DNA of 64,000 nt, from positions 469,547-533,546 of the forward strand of contig CAUYUJ010006369.1 in assembly GCA_963575745.1 (NCBI GenBank). Direction: 5' to 3'. The notes beneath the pieces are model-generated. The model saw nothing but the letters and a program-made list of their open reading frames with translations. It ran no database searches and was not told where the DNA came from. Below, piece by piece: positions 33,860-44,029 of this stretch (the first letter of the stretch is position 1; every line of letters starts with the position of its first letter). This stretch comes from Prorocentrum cordatum. Taxonomy: Eukaryota; Sar; Dinophyceae; Prorocentrales; Prorocentraceae. Position numbers and translations under genes: made by a program.

Positions 33860-34660
33860 GGAGGGGGGGGGGTGAAACTGGACCCCCCCCCCTCCCCTGG
33901 ATGGAGGGGAGGGAGGGTTCGAACCCCCTCACTCCCCCTCCCTCCTCTGCGCCCCCTCTCCTCGGGCCAGCGCTTATGTCGGCGGCGGCTGGCGACGGCG
34001 GCGGGGACGACGATTTCCATTTCTGGGCCGGCGCCGGCGCCTGCGGCGGCGGGCGGCGGTGGCGGGGAGCGTCGACGAAGACGACGGTGGTTTGTGGTGG
34101 TGGTGGTGGTGGTAATGGTGGTGTGGTGGTGTGGTGGTTTGTGGTGGTGGTGGTGGGTTGTGCTGCTGGTAGTGGTGGTAGTTGTGGCGGTGGTGGTGGT
34201 GGTGTGGTAGATATGTGCTGGTGGTGGTAGTGGTGGTGTGTTTTTGTGGTGGTGGTGGTGGTGGTGGTGGTGGTGGTGGTGGTGGTGGTGATGGTGAGTT
34301 GTGGTGGTGGTTGTGGTGGTGGTGGTGGCTGTGGTGGTGGTTGTGTGGTGCTGTTGTTGGTGGTGGTCGTGGTGGGTTGAGGCGGTGGCGGTGGTGGTCG
34401 TGGTGGTGGTGGTGGTGGTGGTAGTGGTGGTAAGTGTCGCTGCGTCCCCGCCGTCGCCAGCCCCAGCGCCAGCGTTGCTGGCCGCCGCCAGCGCCGGGGC
34501 CGGCGCGGGGGGGGGTGAAACTTCCCCCCCCCCGGCGCCAGGGGGGGAGGAGGGGTTGAACCCCCCCCCCCCCCCCCTTGGGCTGCCTCTGGTCATCGTC
34601 GCTGCGTCCCCGCCGTGGGCGCTGCTGGCGGCCACCAGCGCCGGGCGCCGGCGCCGAGGG
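33860..34660. repeat. (TGG)n array with GC-rich inverted flanks
   Basis: A TGG/GGT run of about 345 bases (34086-34430). The left flank GGCTGGCGACGGCGGCGGGG (near 33986) is inverted as CCCCGCCGTCGCCAGCC on the right (near 34446). The right flank is partly duplicated at 34596-34660. Long poly-C and poly-G runs sit outside. Confidence 0.85.
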
Positions 34661-34795
34661 GGGGGGGCGGGAGGGGGCGGGCTGGAGGCCCCTTGGTTTT
34701 GATCGACGGCGCCGAGTGTTGGGGGGGGCACCCCCCAGTTCGAAACGCGCCGCCGAATGTTCCCCAGGCGAGCGCCCGTGAAACGCGTTCTCTCG

Positions 34796-34995
34796 TATGT
34801 ATGTAGGTATGTGTGTATGTACGTATGTATTTGTGTATGTATGTATGTATGTATGTATGTATGTATGTATGTATGTATGTATGTATGTATGTATGTATGT
34901 ATGTATGTATGTATGTATATTTGCATGCTTGTATATAAGTATGTATGTATGTATGCATGCATGTATGTATGTATGTATGCATGTATGTATGTTTG
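34796..34995 (+). repeat. (ATGT)n microsatellite
   Basis: ATGT tetranucleotide run with few interruptions, preceded by TTCTCTCGTATGT. Confidence 0.95.
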
Positions 34996-35034
34996 ATAGG
35001 CCGCGCTCGTGGGGCCCGACAGACTAGAAAGGGG

Positions 35035-35420
35035 GGCCCAGCTTGAAGCTACCCCCCTCCCCCCTTCTTTGCTAAAGGGGGGGGGCTTCGGACCCCCCCC
35101 CCCCTTTTTGAAGGGGGGGGGGGGCTTCGGAAGCTACCCCCCCCTCCCCCTCTTTTCGTGGCCGGTCAAGGGGGGGGCTTCCAAGCTACCCCCCCTCCCT
35201 CCTTTTAATGGAGCTGGGGTGAGCCCCCCCCCTTTTGAAAGGGGGGGGGGGCTTTGGAAGCTCCCCCCCCCCTCCCTCCCTTGGTGCAAAAGGGGGGGGA
35301 GCTTGAAGCCCCCCCCCCTCTCCTCTTTGGCTCGTGTGGGGGAGGTGAGAGGAGGGAGGGAGGAGGACTGTATGGCAATGGCGTCGGACTTGCGTTTCGC
35401 CAGCTGGGAGGGGGGGCGAA
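35035..35420. repeat. Poly-G/poly-C hairpin array
   Basis: About six units of 50-60 bases alternating C7-12 and G7-13 runs joined by CTTCGGAAGCTA or TTTTGAAA. Strong hairpin or quadruplex potential. The same family occupies 38060-38690. Confidence 0.85.
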
Positions 35421-35690
35421 AGGGGGGGTCAGCGCGCTGGCGATCGCCGTGCTACTGTCGTGCTACAGTGGGCGCGTGGAGCTGAGCGCAGAGATTGCGG
35501 CGCCATCTGCAATTGCTGACGGCGGTTTTGCTCGCCACACCAATACGAACCGCCACGCTGGGCTCCTTTTTGGGGGGCCTGTGGGCGCCAAAATGTTGTT
35601 CCAACGCCCCCCCTGGCCACCTGAAAAGGGTGAGTCTATCCTGTGTTTTTACAGGTCGCCGGCCCCCCCCGCCCTCCCGACGAAAGTCCT
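35421..35690. other. No gene recognised
   Basis: Frames continue from the flanking arrays and show no domain. Confidence 0.4.
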
Positions 35691-36250
35691 GGAACTTTTG
35701 GCCTTCCTGGGGGCCTCCAGAGACCGCATTGGGAGGCTCTTGCGGGCGTCTTCTGGCGCTCGTGGAACCCTTTCTGGGGCCATTATGGAGCCTGTTGGGA
35801 GCTTCTGGGGGTCCTCTAAGGTCTTCGTGGAGGCTTCTTGGGAGCCTCTCGGAGATTCCGGGGGTCTCTTGGACGCCCCGTGGTGGCCTCTCGGGGCGCG
35901 CGGGAGTCCTCTTGGAATTTTGTGGGACCGTCTGAGGGCCATGTTGGAATCGCAAAGGTTTATCGTCAGCGAGGCGGCGGTGGAGCAATAATTCAACGTT
36001 TTTTTGGGGGGGGGAAGGATTTGAGTTTCCCGTGGGCTCGCGGGGGAACTCTCGCGGAGCCTCTGCGCTTTCATCGGGGCGTTTAGGGCCGTTTCGGAGC
36101 CCGCGTAGAGCCATCTTGGGCCCATCTAGTGTCGTCTTGGACCACCTGCAGACCATGTCGATGCCTTCTTGTGATGTCTTTCGCCATGCGCTGTCATGTT
36201 GGGCTAGCTTGTGGCAGTCTTCGGACCATTTTGGGGCTGGCGTTGGGCGC
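35691..36250 (+). repeat. Diverged CTTGG array
   Basis: GGAGCCTCTTGGGAGCCTCTC-like steps of the CTTGG family, interrupted at about 35945-36070. Confidence 0.65.
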
Positions 36251-37160
36251 AGGGGGAGTCATCTTGACTTGCCTTCAGGGGCGCATTCCTTGGGTTTGTG
36301 AAGAAATCAGTTTTCTTTGTATTCTTCGAAAAATTTCGAGCGTCGGGGGGGAGGGGGGGCCTGGCGACCCGGAAAAAAAAACCACGCGAATCGGGTTTTT
36401 TGGGGTGGCCCAGGGAAGTGGTTAGAGAGAAAAGTTGCCGATGGTCGCGCGGCCAGACTCCGGCCGTTTCAGACACAATTTAAAGCCAACCCAGGGCGAC
36501 GTCGATGGGGTTTTCAAACTTCCGCATGGGCGAAGCTTGCGGGGGGGGGGGGCGGGGGGGCGGGCGCAGGCCGCCTTCCGAGAAACAAAAAGACAATCTC
36601 GCACCAGCAAGCGCGCTCAACTTTCGCCCCCCCCAAACGCGCCACCCCCAAGTGGAGCTGAAGGAACAATGCGCTCAAAATGGCCCCGCGGGGTTCCGCG
36701 GCCCCATCGACCCACGGGGCCAGGGGAATAGGTCTGCGGCATGAAATGAGCAATTGAGACACCTACGCTGCCAAACTTCATGGAAATCAGTCTGTGGACC
36801 CCGTCCAGGGGTTCGCTGGCGTTCGATTTTCGCGCTGCGTCCAACCGTGGCGACGAGGGCCATCCGCAACGGCGAACTGACGGCGTCTCCAACGGCTTTC
36901 CGTTGGTCTTCGCCGCCCCCAGAAGGGCGCAGTGCAACATTTTGTCCGAAGGCCTGGCAGGCTGAAGGCTTGGTTGCGGGAATCCGCAGGCGCATGTGGA
37001 AACTACATATCCCACATCTACATATCCCACAACAGCTTGCCGCCGGCCCGTCTGCGGTCGTCAGGGTCGCGGGGCGACCGACAACGCGCGGCCCAGGCGC
37101 GCAATCGGCGTTCCGCCTCTGGTCGCGCCGTTCCAGATTGCACAGCAGAGGCTCCTGCTT
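36251..37160. other. No supported gene; G-runs
   Basis: G-runs near 36340-36360 and 36540-36570. Minus frames 36675-37178 and 36617-37030 follow the CPHCG exon on the same strand, but their phase cannot be linked to it. Confidence 0.35.
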
Positions 37161-37162
37161 AC

Positions 37163-37483
37163 GCCGCAATGGGGGCATTTATAGCTCAACCCATTCATGC
37201 TCCCTTGCGACATCAGCTCTGTGAAGACCTCGTCCACCTCGCGCTCTCCAGGGCGCGCAGCTGGGTGGACTGCAGCTGCCCTCGCGGGGGCGTCCTCCTT
37301 TCGCCGCCTCTTGGACGGGCCAGCGATGGCCCCCTGCACCTGCGCCTCGAAAGCGGCGGAAACTGCGGCGGGAGCTGCGGCGGAGGCGGCGGCGGAAGCG
37401 GCGGCGAAAGGGCGGCTGGAGCCGCGGCGGGAGTTTCGCCGGACCGGCGGCGCTACGGTTGCGCCCGCGGGAGTACGTTTCAA
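37163..37483 (-). CDS. Candidate exon with CPHCG zinc knuckle half
   Basis: An Ala-rich minus-strand frame containing GPSKRRRKEDAPARAAAV, then the natural-looking EREVDEVFTELMSQGSMNGL, then SYKCPHCG. The last triplet is followed directly by GTAAGC (plus-strand 37157-37162), a good splice donor. CPHCG gives one half of a zinc ribbon, and the partner cysteines would be in the next exon. The left boundary is not fixed: an in-frame stop lies just upstream of a TTG codon, so the true start or acceptor is unknown. No family is recognised. Confidence 0.35.
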
Positions 37484-38055
37484 TGATGATTGCGCGCGTC
37501 ACAAAACCTATGCGCGCAACGGCGCCTGCGTGCGCCGCGCGAATTGCGAGCGCTGTGGCGCCATCTTGCACCACGAGGCTTGCATGCATTAGAAACCGGC
37601 GTTTTCTGTGAACTCCTTGCTGCGCTGCCTCCCCCCCCGGACCTGCGCGACCGAACTCGCGGCGCCGCGGGGGGGGGGGGGGGGGGGCCCGATAACGCGC
37701 GTTATCGCCGAGCCTTGAAAAAACAGCCCCCAGGGGGAGGGGCAGGACGGAAGCGAGGGAGGGGGGGAGAGGGGGGGGAGGAGGGAAGGGAACGAAGGGT
37801 GGGGCCCCCGGCCATTTCCTTAGACATCCGACGTCGCATTTTTGTTCCATCGTGGGCCCCCCAGAGGCCCGGAAACCGCCCCCGGGATCGGTTTTTCATT
37901 TTGAGGTGTTCTTTGCGGCCCCGGGGCCCGCTGAGGGCTTCTGGAGGCCGAACATATCCAAAAGCTTCCGATTGGGATTTTCGATCGTCGATCGCCCATC
38001 CTCGATCGCGGATCGTTGATTTTGGATCGTCGGCGAAAGGGAGGGCGGAGGCCCC
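37484..38055. other. No gene recognised; G-runs and GATCG motifs
   Basis: Poly-G at 37667-37687. Repeated GATCGTCGATCG / GATCGTTGATT phrases near 37978-38030 could fold. No gene supported. Confidence 0.4.
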
Positions 38056-38059
38056 GGGG

Positions 38060-38690
38060 GCTGGGCGGCCAAAGGGGGGCAGGGGGGGGGGGGGGGGGCT
38101 TCCAGCGGGGCGGCTCCAAGGGAGGGGGGGGGAGGGGGTGGCTTAAGCACGCCCCTCCATTTGGAAAGGGGGGCAAGGGGGGTAGCTTCCGGGGCGGCCG
38201 AAGTCTGGGCGCCCGAAATCGGCGCTGAAAGAATGGGCGCAGAGCCCAACAACAATTCTTGTTCATTTTGAACAGGATTCGCTGTCCACGCCGCCGCGGC
38301 TTGTGTCCATTCGAGACAGAAGGCCGCCTGCCCAACAGCGGCCGCTGTTGGCTTGGGACAAGATTCGTTGTTGGGCATAGTGCCCATTTTTTTGCCGCGC
38401 CCATTTCGGGCGCCCAAACAAGCGAGGGGGGGGGGGCAGCTTCCAAGCCCCCCCCCCCACCACCCATTGCGCGAGAGGGGGGGGGGGGGGGGGGGGGGCG
38501 GCTTCCAGCAGGGCGGCGCCAAGGGAGGAAGGGGGGGGTAGCTCAAGCACCCCCCCCCTTTGGAAAGGCGGGGGGAGGGGGGGTAGCTTCCGGGGAGGGC
38601 CCAAGGGCGGAGGGGGGGGGGTAGCTGCAAGCCCCCCCCCCCGCGCAAAAAAAGGAGGGAGGGGGGGCGCTTCCAACGAGGGCGGCTCAA
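38060..38690. repeat. Poly-G/poly-C hairpin array 2
   Basis: GGGGGGCTTCCAGCGGGGCG and GGTAGCTTCCGGGG units between G and C homopolymer runs, same family as 35035-35420 but opposite in order relative to its ATGT neighbour. Confidence 0.8.
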
Positions 38691-38702
38691 GGGGCGCTCT
38701 CT

Positions 38703-38840
38703 CGTATGTTTGTATGTATGTGTGTATGTATGTATGCATGCATGCATGCATGTATGGATGTACGCATGCATGTGTGTGAATGCATGCACGTATACATACA
38801 TACATGCGCATATACACATACACGCATCTGTATACATATG
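38703..38840 (+). repeat. (ATGT)/(ATGC)/(ATAC) microsatellite
   Basis: Preceded by GCTCTCTCGTATGT, almost the same phrase that precedes the ATGT run at 34796. Confidence 0.9.
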
Positions 38841-38845
38841 CAGAT

Positions 38846-38988
38846 ATCGAAGACGCCTACGGCGAATCACCGCCGCCCCCTGCCTTTTTGGAAGCGCCTA
38901 TGTGGCCGAACGTTGAGGCCAGACCTGCCAAGCTATCGGACCACGTGTTCCCCGAATCGGTTTGGAAAGCCTTCGGGGAACACGTGGG
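38846..38988 (+). repeat. 143-bp dispersed element ending in a perfect hairpin, copy 1
   Basis: Starts ATCGAAGACGCCTACGGCG and ends in a perfect 15-bp inverted repeat, CACGTGTTCCCCGAA (38942-38956) and TTCGGGGAACACGTG (38972-38986). A second copy lies at 43824-43967. Both are followed by CTTGG arrays. Confidence 0.75.
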
Positions 38989-39595
38989 CATCTTGAAGGT
39001 CATCTTGGCCGTCTTGGAGGCCTCTTGGGCAAGCTTTGGGCGATCTTTGGGGCTTTTTGGGCCGTCTCGGGCCAGCTTCGAGCCAATTTCGGCCATCTTG
39101 GTGGGTTCCTGGCACGTCTGAAGCCGTCGGAAGCCGTTTGGGGGGCCTCTATGGGCCGACTTGGGGCCCGCTTGGAATGCTCCAGGGCCGTCTTGGAGGC
39201 CATCTTGGGCGTCTGGGAGGCCATCTTGGGCGTGTTGGAGGCCTCTTGGGCCCTCTTGGGGCCCTCTAGGGGCCATCTTGGAGGCCACTTGGGCCATCAT
39301 GGGGCTCTCTTGGGGGCCTCTTGGGCGATCTTGGGGGCTTCTTGGGCCGTCTTGAGCCGTCGGAGAGCCGAAAAGGCGCAAATGCCAAAATCCTTCAAAA
39401 ACCAAGGGAAAATCAATGATTTTGGCCTCTTCGGACTCTCCTGGAGGACCTCTTGGAGGCCTCTTGGGCCGTCTGGGAGGCCTCTGGGGGGCCTCTTGGG
39501 CCGTCTTGGGCCGTCTTGGACTCTCTTGGGCCGTTTTGGAGGCCGTCTTGGACCATCTCGGGCGGACTTGGAGGCCATCTTGGGCCATCTTCGCG
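38988..39595 (+). repeat. CTTGG array with AAAATCAATGATTTT core
   Basis: Two halves of CTTGGAGGCCTC units are separated by an A-rich core at 39375-39425. The core palindrome at 39409-39423 is perfect. Confidence 0.88.
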
Positions 39596-39724
39596 ATTTT
39601 TACCTAACAGCGAAGACTGATAGGTTTCTAGTTGACTCAAAAGAGCTCACAGATCACTCCACAGGGGGGTCCGGGCAGGTGTTGGGGCGTTTCCGGGCGG
39701 CATGAGCCGGGCTCGTTTTTCACC

Positions 39725-40190
39725 AACAGTCACACACTTCGTGCTCTTCGCCTTCCCAGAACTCCATTCCCAGGCCACATTCTGGGGGGCCGGATGCAAC
39801 AGTCACACACAAAGTGCTCTTCGACATCCCAGAACGCCATTCCCGGGCCACATTCTGGGGGGCCGGATGCAACAGTCACACACTTCGTGCTCTTCGAGTT
39901 CCCAGAACGCCATTCCCGGGCCACATTTTGGATGCCCGGAGCCAACTGTAGGCCACTTCGTGTCCCAGAACTCCATTCCCGGGCCACATTTTTGCCCGGA
40001 GCCAACTGTAGGCCACTTCGTGCTCTTCTATTTCCCAGAACTCCATTCCCGGGCCACATTTTGAATGCCCGGAGCCAACTGTAGGCCACTTCGTGCTCTT
40101 CGAGTTCCCAGAACTCCATTCCCGGGCCACATTTTGAATGCCCGGAGCCAACTGTAGGCCACTTCGTGCTCTTCGAGTTCTCCATTCCTG
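39725..40190 (+). repeat. ~73-bp tandem repeat upstream of the EEP gene
   Basis: Seven units: GTGCTCTTCGAGTTCCCAGA, ACTCCATTCCCGGGCCACAT, TTTGAATGCCCGGAGCCAAC and TGTAGGCCACTTC. The early units differ in the second half (GGGGGGCCGGATGCAACAGT). Confidence 0.88.
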
Positions 40191-40196
40191 GGCTAC

Positions 40197-40262
40197 CAGG
40201 AGGAGGAGGACCCAGGAGGAGGAGGAGGAGGAGGAGGAGGAGGAGGAGGAGGAGGAGGAGGA
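40197..40262. repeat. (GAG)n microsatellite
   Basis: Near-pure GAG run about 150 bases upstream of the EEP gene start codon. Confidence 0.93.
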
Positions 40263-40412
40263 CATTGCCGGGCAACATTTTGAATAGCCAGACGCTTCAT
40301 ATTCCTTCCGCCACAGCTGTGTTTGGTTCAGGACTTGCTAGTGACACTGCAGTCCTCTGCATTCAATTGGCCACTACATTCATTCACTGCAGTCCACTGA
40401 GTTTTGATTGCA

Positions 40413-42599
40413 ATGGCGTTCCCCTGGCCGTACCCCCATGTCCAACGTTCATCCGCAGCCTCTGCTCCGCGAGGCTCGTCCGAAGTGTCGCCGCCTCGCG
40501 GTGCTTCTCAGCCTGCGCCGCCTCGCGGTGCTTCTCAGCCTGCGGAGGAAGGTGGACAGACGCCTGGTTCTGGCGCTGTGCAGCCTGCGTCTTTCACGGT
40601 CGCCTCGTTCAATTTCGGGTTCGAGCAGGGCATGATGACTGGTAAGCAGGCGGCCACTCACTGCGCTAACTTCGGAAGGTTGTGCGCCAAGATAGTGGAG
40701 ACCGCTGATGCTGATATGGTCTGTGGCTGCGAGGTCGGTGCGTTCCGTGAAGGCTTTCGCCGAGCAGGGATCAACGTGACAGACATCCTCAGTAAGCCTT
40801 TCGGTGATGGCATTCGCTTCTTGGAGGTCGACAACTACTTGACTCTCTGGGGGTTCCGCGGTGCTTCTCAGCCTGCGGAACTGACTCTGTGCGAAGACAG
40901 CAAAGTTTACAGGCCTCCTAGCGGCCGAGATATTGATGCTGTTATTTCACATTTTGAGGTGAACAAACCAGGCCATGACAAGTTCCACGTGGTGATCGCC
41001 AACATGCACATCGTGTGCGGCAAGAAACCGCCGAGCATCCAGACTCGAAAGCGGACAGTTCGCCATCTCCGCTTGCACCTGGACGGCCTGGCCAAGATTC
41101 TTGAGAATCTAAACGAGGCAGTCGTTGTGCTTGTAGTCGGCGACGACAACCTCACTTTCCAGGAGGCGCGGGAGGCTTACCAGCGCGAGCAGAACGACGA
41201 GAAGGTATGGGAGGTCCATGCCACTCCGGCCGACCTCAAAGGCGACCACGTCGCGGTCTGCGGAGCAGTCGCCCGTTTCTGCTCCATTGCCGTTGGCGCG
41301 TCTTTTACGGATCGTGGCATGCGCAACGACGCACACGATGCGGTGGCGGTTGTGCTCACTCTCCCTGGTGCTATTCAGCCTGGGGAGAGCAAGAGGCGGA
41401 AAATTGTCGTCGAAAACGTCTCCGACGCCGACGTCAGCGTACAGGCGGACCGCGAGTCTTCTGTGCATTGGGATCGGTCGCCGAGTTCTGCTCCTCCGCT
41501 TTCACCGACTTCACCGGGTGATCCCGACTACGTCGAGGATGTCGTTCAGAATCGCGCGGACGACTTGCACAGGGAGCTGAGGAAGCTTTGGGACGACAGG
41601 TACGACGAGGAGTACGATCCGAAAGTCCTCCATCATCTCAGTCTCTTGCTTTTCAAAAAGAGGAAGTCCACGGAGCCAGCGGACACTGATCCAGCTGGCG
41701 CTCCTCAGCCTGGCTCGGAATATGACACGGCCTTTGCGTCTCAGGAGGAGACTGGCCGAGCCATTCTCTCTGTCCTTAAGCTTCGACATGACTTTCTGCG
41801 GAGCAAGAACATCGACGACATGCGCTACGTTCTCACGGAGCCTGAGCGCCAGGAATTGGTCAGAGTAGCTCGCGACCAGTACGAGCAGTCGCGGCAGCAG
41901 CGTGCGCTTCAGGAACGGGATATCGAAAAGGGAAAAGCGAAAGGCAAGTCTGCGCCACAAGGGGGCCATGCGGTTCCGCAGGGTCCGAACAAAGGGCCAG
42001 GCGGTAAGAAAGGTTCTCACGGTGCTTCTCAGCCTGCGGGAAAAGGTGGCCAGGCCAAGGGTGCAGGTCTGGGTAGCGTCGCCAAGTTTGTGAAAGACCA
42101 GAAGCGTAAGCGGTGGCATCGCCATTTGCAACGTGTGGCCGGTACCAAACAGATCTGGGAGGTGCTGGCCTTCTCAGGGCGCTTCGACGTTGATTGGTTA
42201 ACGCAAGCGTTGCAAGCTGATCACAGTGAGGGCCGTGATGCAGCAGTTCCCGAGGAAGCTCTGCGGCAACAGCGGCGCCGGCTGCACCACCAGAAGGCCG
42301 AGGCCATCGCGCGCTACAACGAGGGGGAGCGGCTTTCCCTATATCTGTCTGCCCAGGCTGGCCAGGCAAAGCCGAACTTCACGCGCAGGCAGCAGGACGT
42401 GTTGCAGATGTTTGAGAGCGGAGCGCTGCTTCAAATCCGCAACCAAGCGATTCTGGCGTGCGGGCACGGCCGTCTGTTCAGGGGCGATGGCGACTACCTG
42501 GACATCGGCGGCAGCACGGGCGGTGGCTCCAGGCGCATCATCGATTCTTGGCAGCCGCCGGACTGGCGTGACTTCCTCCAAGACGATCAGGACATCTGA
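40413..42599 (+). CDS. Endonuclease/exonuclease/phosphatase-fold protein with GASQPA repeats
   Basis: Intronless frame of 728 residues from the first ATG. Residues about 62-315 fit the EEP fold, a metal-dependent phosphodiesterase family: ASFNFGF (Asn67), CGCEVGAF (Glu107), IANMHIV (His199), VVGDDNLTF (the G-D-x-N signature, 243-246) and RNDAHDAVAV (His308, final catalytic His). The set is complete, so activity is plausible, though the substrate is unknown. The C-terminal half is charged, with a Lys/Arg-rich segment (KGKAKGKSAP) and a helical domain ending in WRDFLQDDQDI. No reverse transcriptase follows, so it is not an intact LINE ORF. GASQPA, from one 18-base DNA repeat, occurs at residues 30-35, 39-44, 150-155 (inside the EEP domain) and near 537. 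GAPQPG and GAIQPG look like decayed copies. Confidence 0.8.
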   Translation: MAFPWPYPHVQRSSAASAPRGSSEVSPPRGASQPAPPRGASQPAEEGGQTPGSGAVQPASFTVASFNFGFEQGMMTGKQAATHCANFGRLCAKIVETADADMVCGCEVGAFREGFRRAGINVTDILSKPFGDGIRFLEVDNYLTLWGFRGASQPAELTLCEDSKVYRPPSGRDIDAVISHFEVNKPGHDKFHVVIANMHIVCGKKPPSIQTRKRTVRHLRLHLDGLAKILENLNEAVVVLVVGDDNLTFQEAREAYQREQNDEKVWEVHATPADLKGDHVAVCGAVARFCSIAVGASFTDRGMRNDAHDAVAVVLTLPGAIQPGESKRRKIVVENVSDADVSVQADRESSVHWDRSPSSAPPLSPTSPGDPDYVEDVVQNRADDLHRELRKLWDDRYDEEYDPKVLHHLSLLLFKKRKSTEPADTDPAGAPQPGSEYDTAFASQEETGRAILSVLKLRHDFLRSKNIDDMRYVLTEPERQELVRVARDQYEQSRQQRALQERDIEKGKAKGKSAPQGGHAVPQGPNKGPGGKKGSHGASQPAGKGGQAKGAGLGSVAKFVKDQKRKRWHRHLQRVAGTKQIWEVLAFSGRFDVDWLTQALQADHSEGRDAAVPEEALRQQRRRLHHQKAEAIARYNEGERLSLYLSAQAGQAKPNFTRRQQDVLQMFESGALLQIRNQAILACGHGRLFRGDGDYLDIGGSTGGGSRRIIDSWQPPDWRDFLQDDQDI

Positions 42600-42620
42600 G
42601 TTTTGCAAGTCTCTCTGCCC

Positions 42621-42870
42621 GCGGTGCTTCTCAGCCTGCGGTCTGCCGCTCTCCAGCTGCGGTCTCGAGCAGTAGTGTTCGAAAGCATGCGAGTTCCTGC
42701 GGTGCTTCTCAGCCTGCAGGTTTCGCAGCCTGCGCTCTGCAGTACAAGTGCTTTTCAGCATGCGACATCCTGCGGTGCTTCTCAGCCTGCAGGGTTCGCA
42801 ACGTGCGGTTTGCAATGCATTCCTTTTCAGTATGCGAGTTCCTGCGGTGTTTCTCAGGCTGCAGGGCTCC
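42621..42870 (+). repeat. ~73-bp array carrying the GASQPA DNA repeat
   Basis: GCGGTGCTTCTCAGCCTGC or a close form begins units at about 42621, 42699, 42772 and 42844 (spacing 72-78). Half-decayed forms (AAGTGCTTTTCAGCATGCG) lie between. The array starts 22 bases after the stop codon of the EEP gene, whose coding region carries the same 19-mer. Confidence 0.88.
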
Positions 42871-43144
42871 GAGGCTCTTCGCTTCGATGCCAATTGTTTT
42901 CAGACACCGTAGCTCCGTTCCGTAAACGTCTTCCAAGAGCCGCTCGCAACCTTTTGCAGCTGGCTGTCTGCACGCTTCGCCGGCTTTTGCTGCGCGGACA
43001 CTTTTCACACACACGTCAGCGCCGTTTGTAGGCGTCAGAAAAACATGTAGACATTCACGAAGGGCTCAGTCTGTATATCGTCACATCATTACATACGCAG
43101 TCGTCGAACACATCGGTGTACATTCAGCGCTTTGTCCTTCTAGC

Positions 43145-43495
43145 TGGGTTGCTTCGTGCTGAGGCTGAGGCTGATGCAGGCTGAGGCTGAGGCAGGCTGA
43201 GGCTGAGGCCGAGGCTGACGGCAGACTGAGGCTGAGGCTGAAGCAGGCTGAGGCTGAGGCAGAGGCAGGCTGAGGCTGAGGCTGAAGCTGAGGCAGGCTG
43301 ATGCTGAGGCAGGCTGAGGCTGAGGCTGAGGCTGATGCAGGCTGAGGTTGAGGCAGTCTGAGGCTGAGGCCGAAGCTGAAGGCAGACTGATGCTGAGGAT
43401 GAAGCAGGCTGAGGCTGAGGCTGAGGCAGGCTGAGGCTGAGGCAGGCGGAGGCTGAGGCTGAGGCAGGCTGAGGCTGAGGCTGTGACTGCGGCGA
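43145..43495 (-). repeat. GGCTGA hexanucleotide array
   Basis: About 50 copies of GGCTGA/GGCAGGCTGA. Its variant GCAGGCTGAG is the reverse complement of CTCAGCCTGC, the core of the GASQPA repeat. Confidence 0.93.
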
Positions 43496-43711
43496 CTGCC
43501 GTTGCCGCTGCGACTGTCATCGCGAATGCGACTACGACTGCGAGAACAGCAGAATTCGACAACTGGATTTTCATCTGAATCTTAAGGGGAATGCTTTCAG
43601 ATATGCTTCTACACATCGCTGTTAGGTTGCTTTGCCGGGATAATTGAGGATGTCCCGAGCGAAACGGCCGTTTTTGGGCATTGACAGACGGATTTTCGGC
43701 AATTTACGCGT

Positions 43712-43823
43712 GGCCGGCGGGACGGGCCGAAGCCCACTGGGGAGTTCTTTTAGAAAAAGAACCAAAACCAAAACCTGAAACGTCCAGCACGCCGTGCACC
43801 CCTGTGCAAGCAGGGGGCGGCGG
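43712..43823 (+). repeat. Structured repeat (GGCGGGACGGGCCGAAG), truncated copy
   Basis: Nearly identical to 44731-44840 but lacking the 3' pairing arm, where the ATCGAAGACG element begins instead. Confidence 0.75.
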
Positions 43824-43967
43824 ATCGAAGACGCCTACGGCGAATCACCGCCGCCCCCTGCCTTTTTGGAAACGCCGATGTGGCCGAAAGTTGGACTAGA
43901 GCTTGGCCAAGCTATCGGACCATGAGTTCCCCGAGTCGGTTTGGAAAGCTTTCGGGGAACACATGGG
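43824..43967 (+). repeat. 143-bp dispersed element, copy 2
   Basis: Second copy of 38846-38988. Its terminal hairpin has a few mismatches. Confidence 0.75.
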
Positions 43968-44029
43968 AGAGAATGATTATGAACAGGAAGAGGAAGAGGA
44001 AGAAATAGAGTAGGAGGATGAGGGTTGTT

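Noticed and set aside
33610-34962. 450-residue His/Thr-rich minus-strand frame
   Set aside because: Translation of the TGG and ATGT simple repeats.
40311-40331. Weak leader-like sequence before the EEP gene
   Set aside because: About 15 of 21 matches and only with two gaps; not enough to call.
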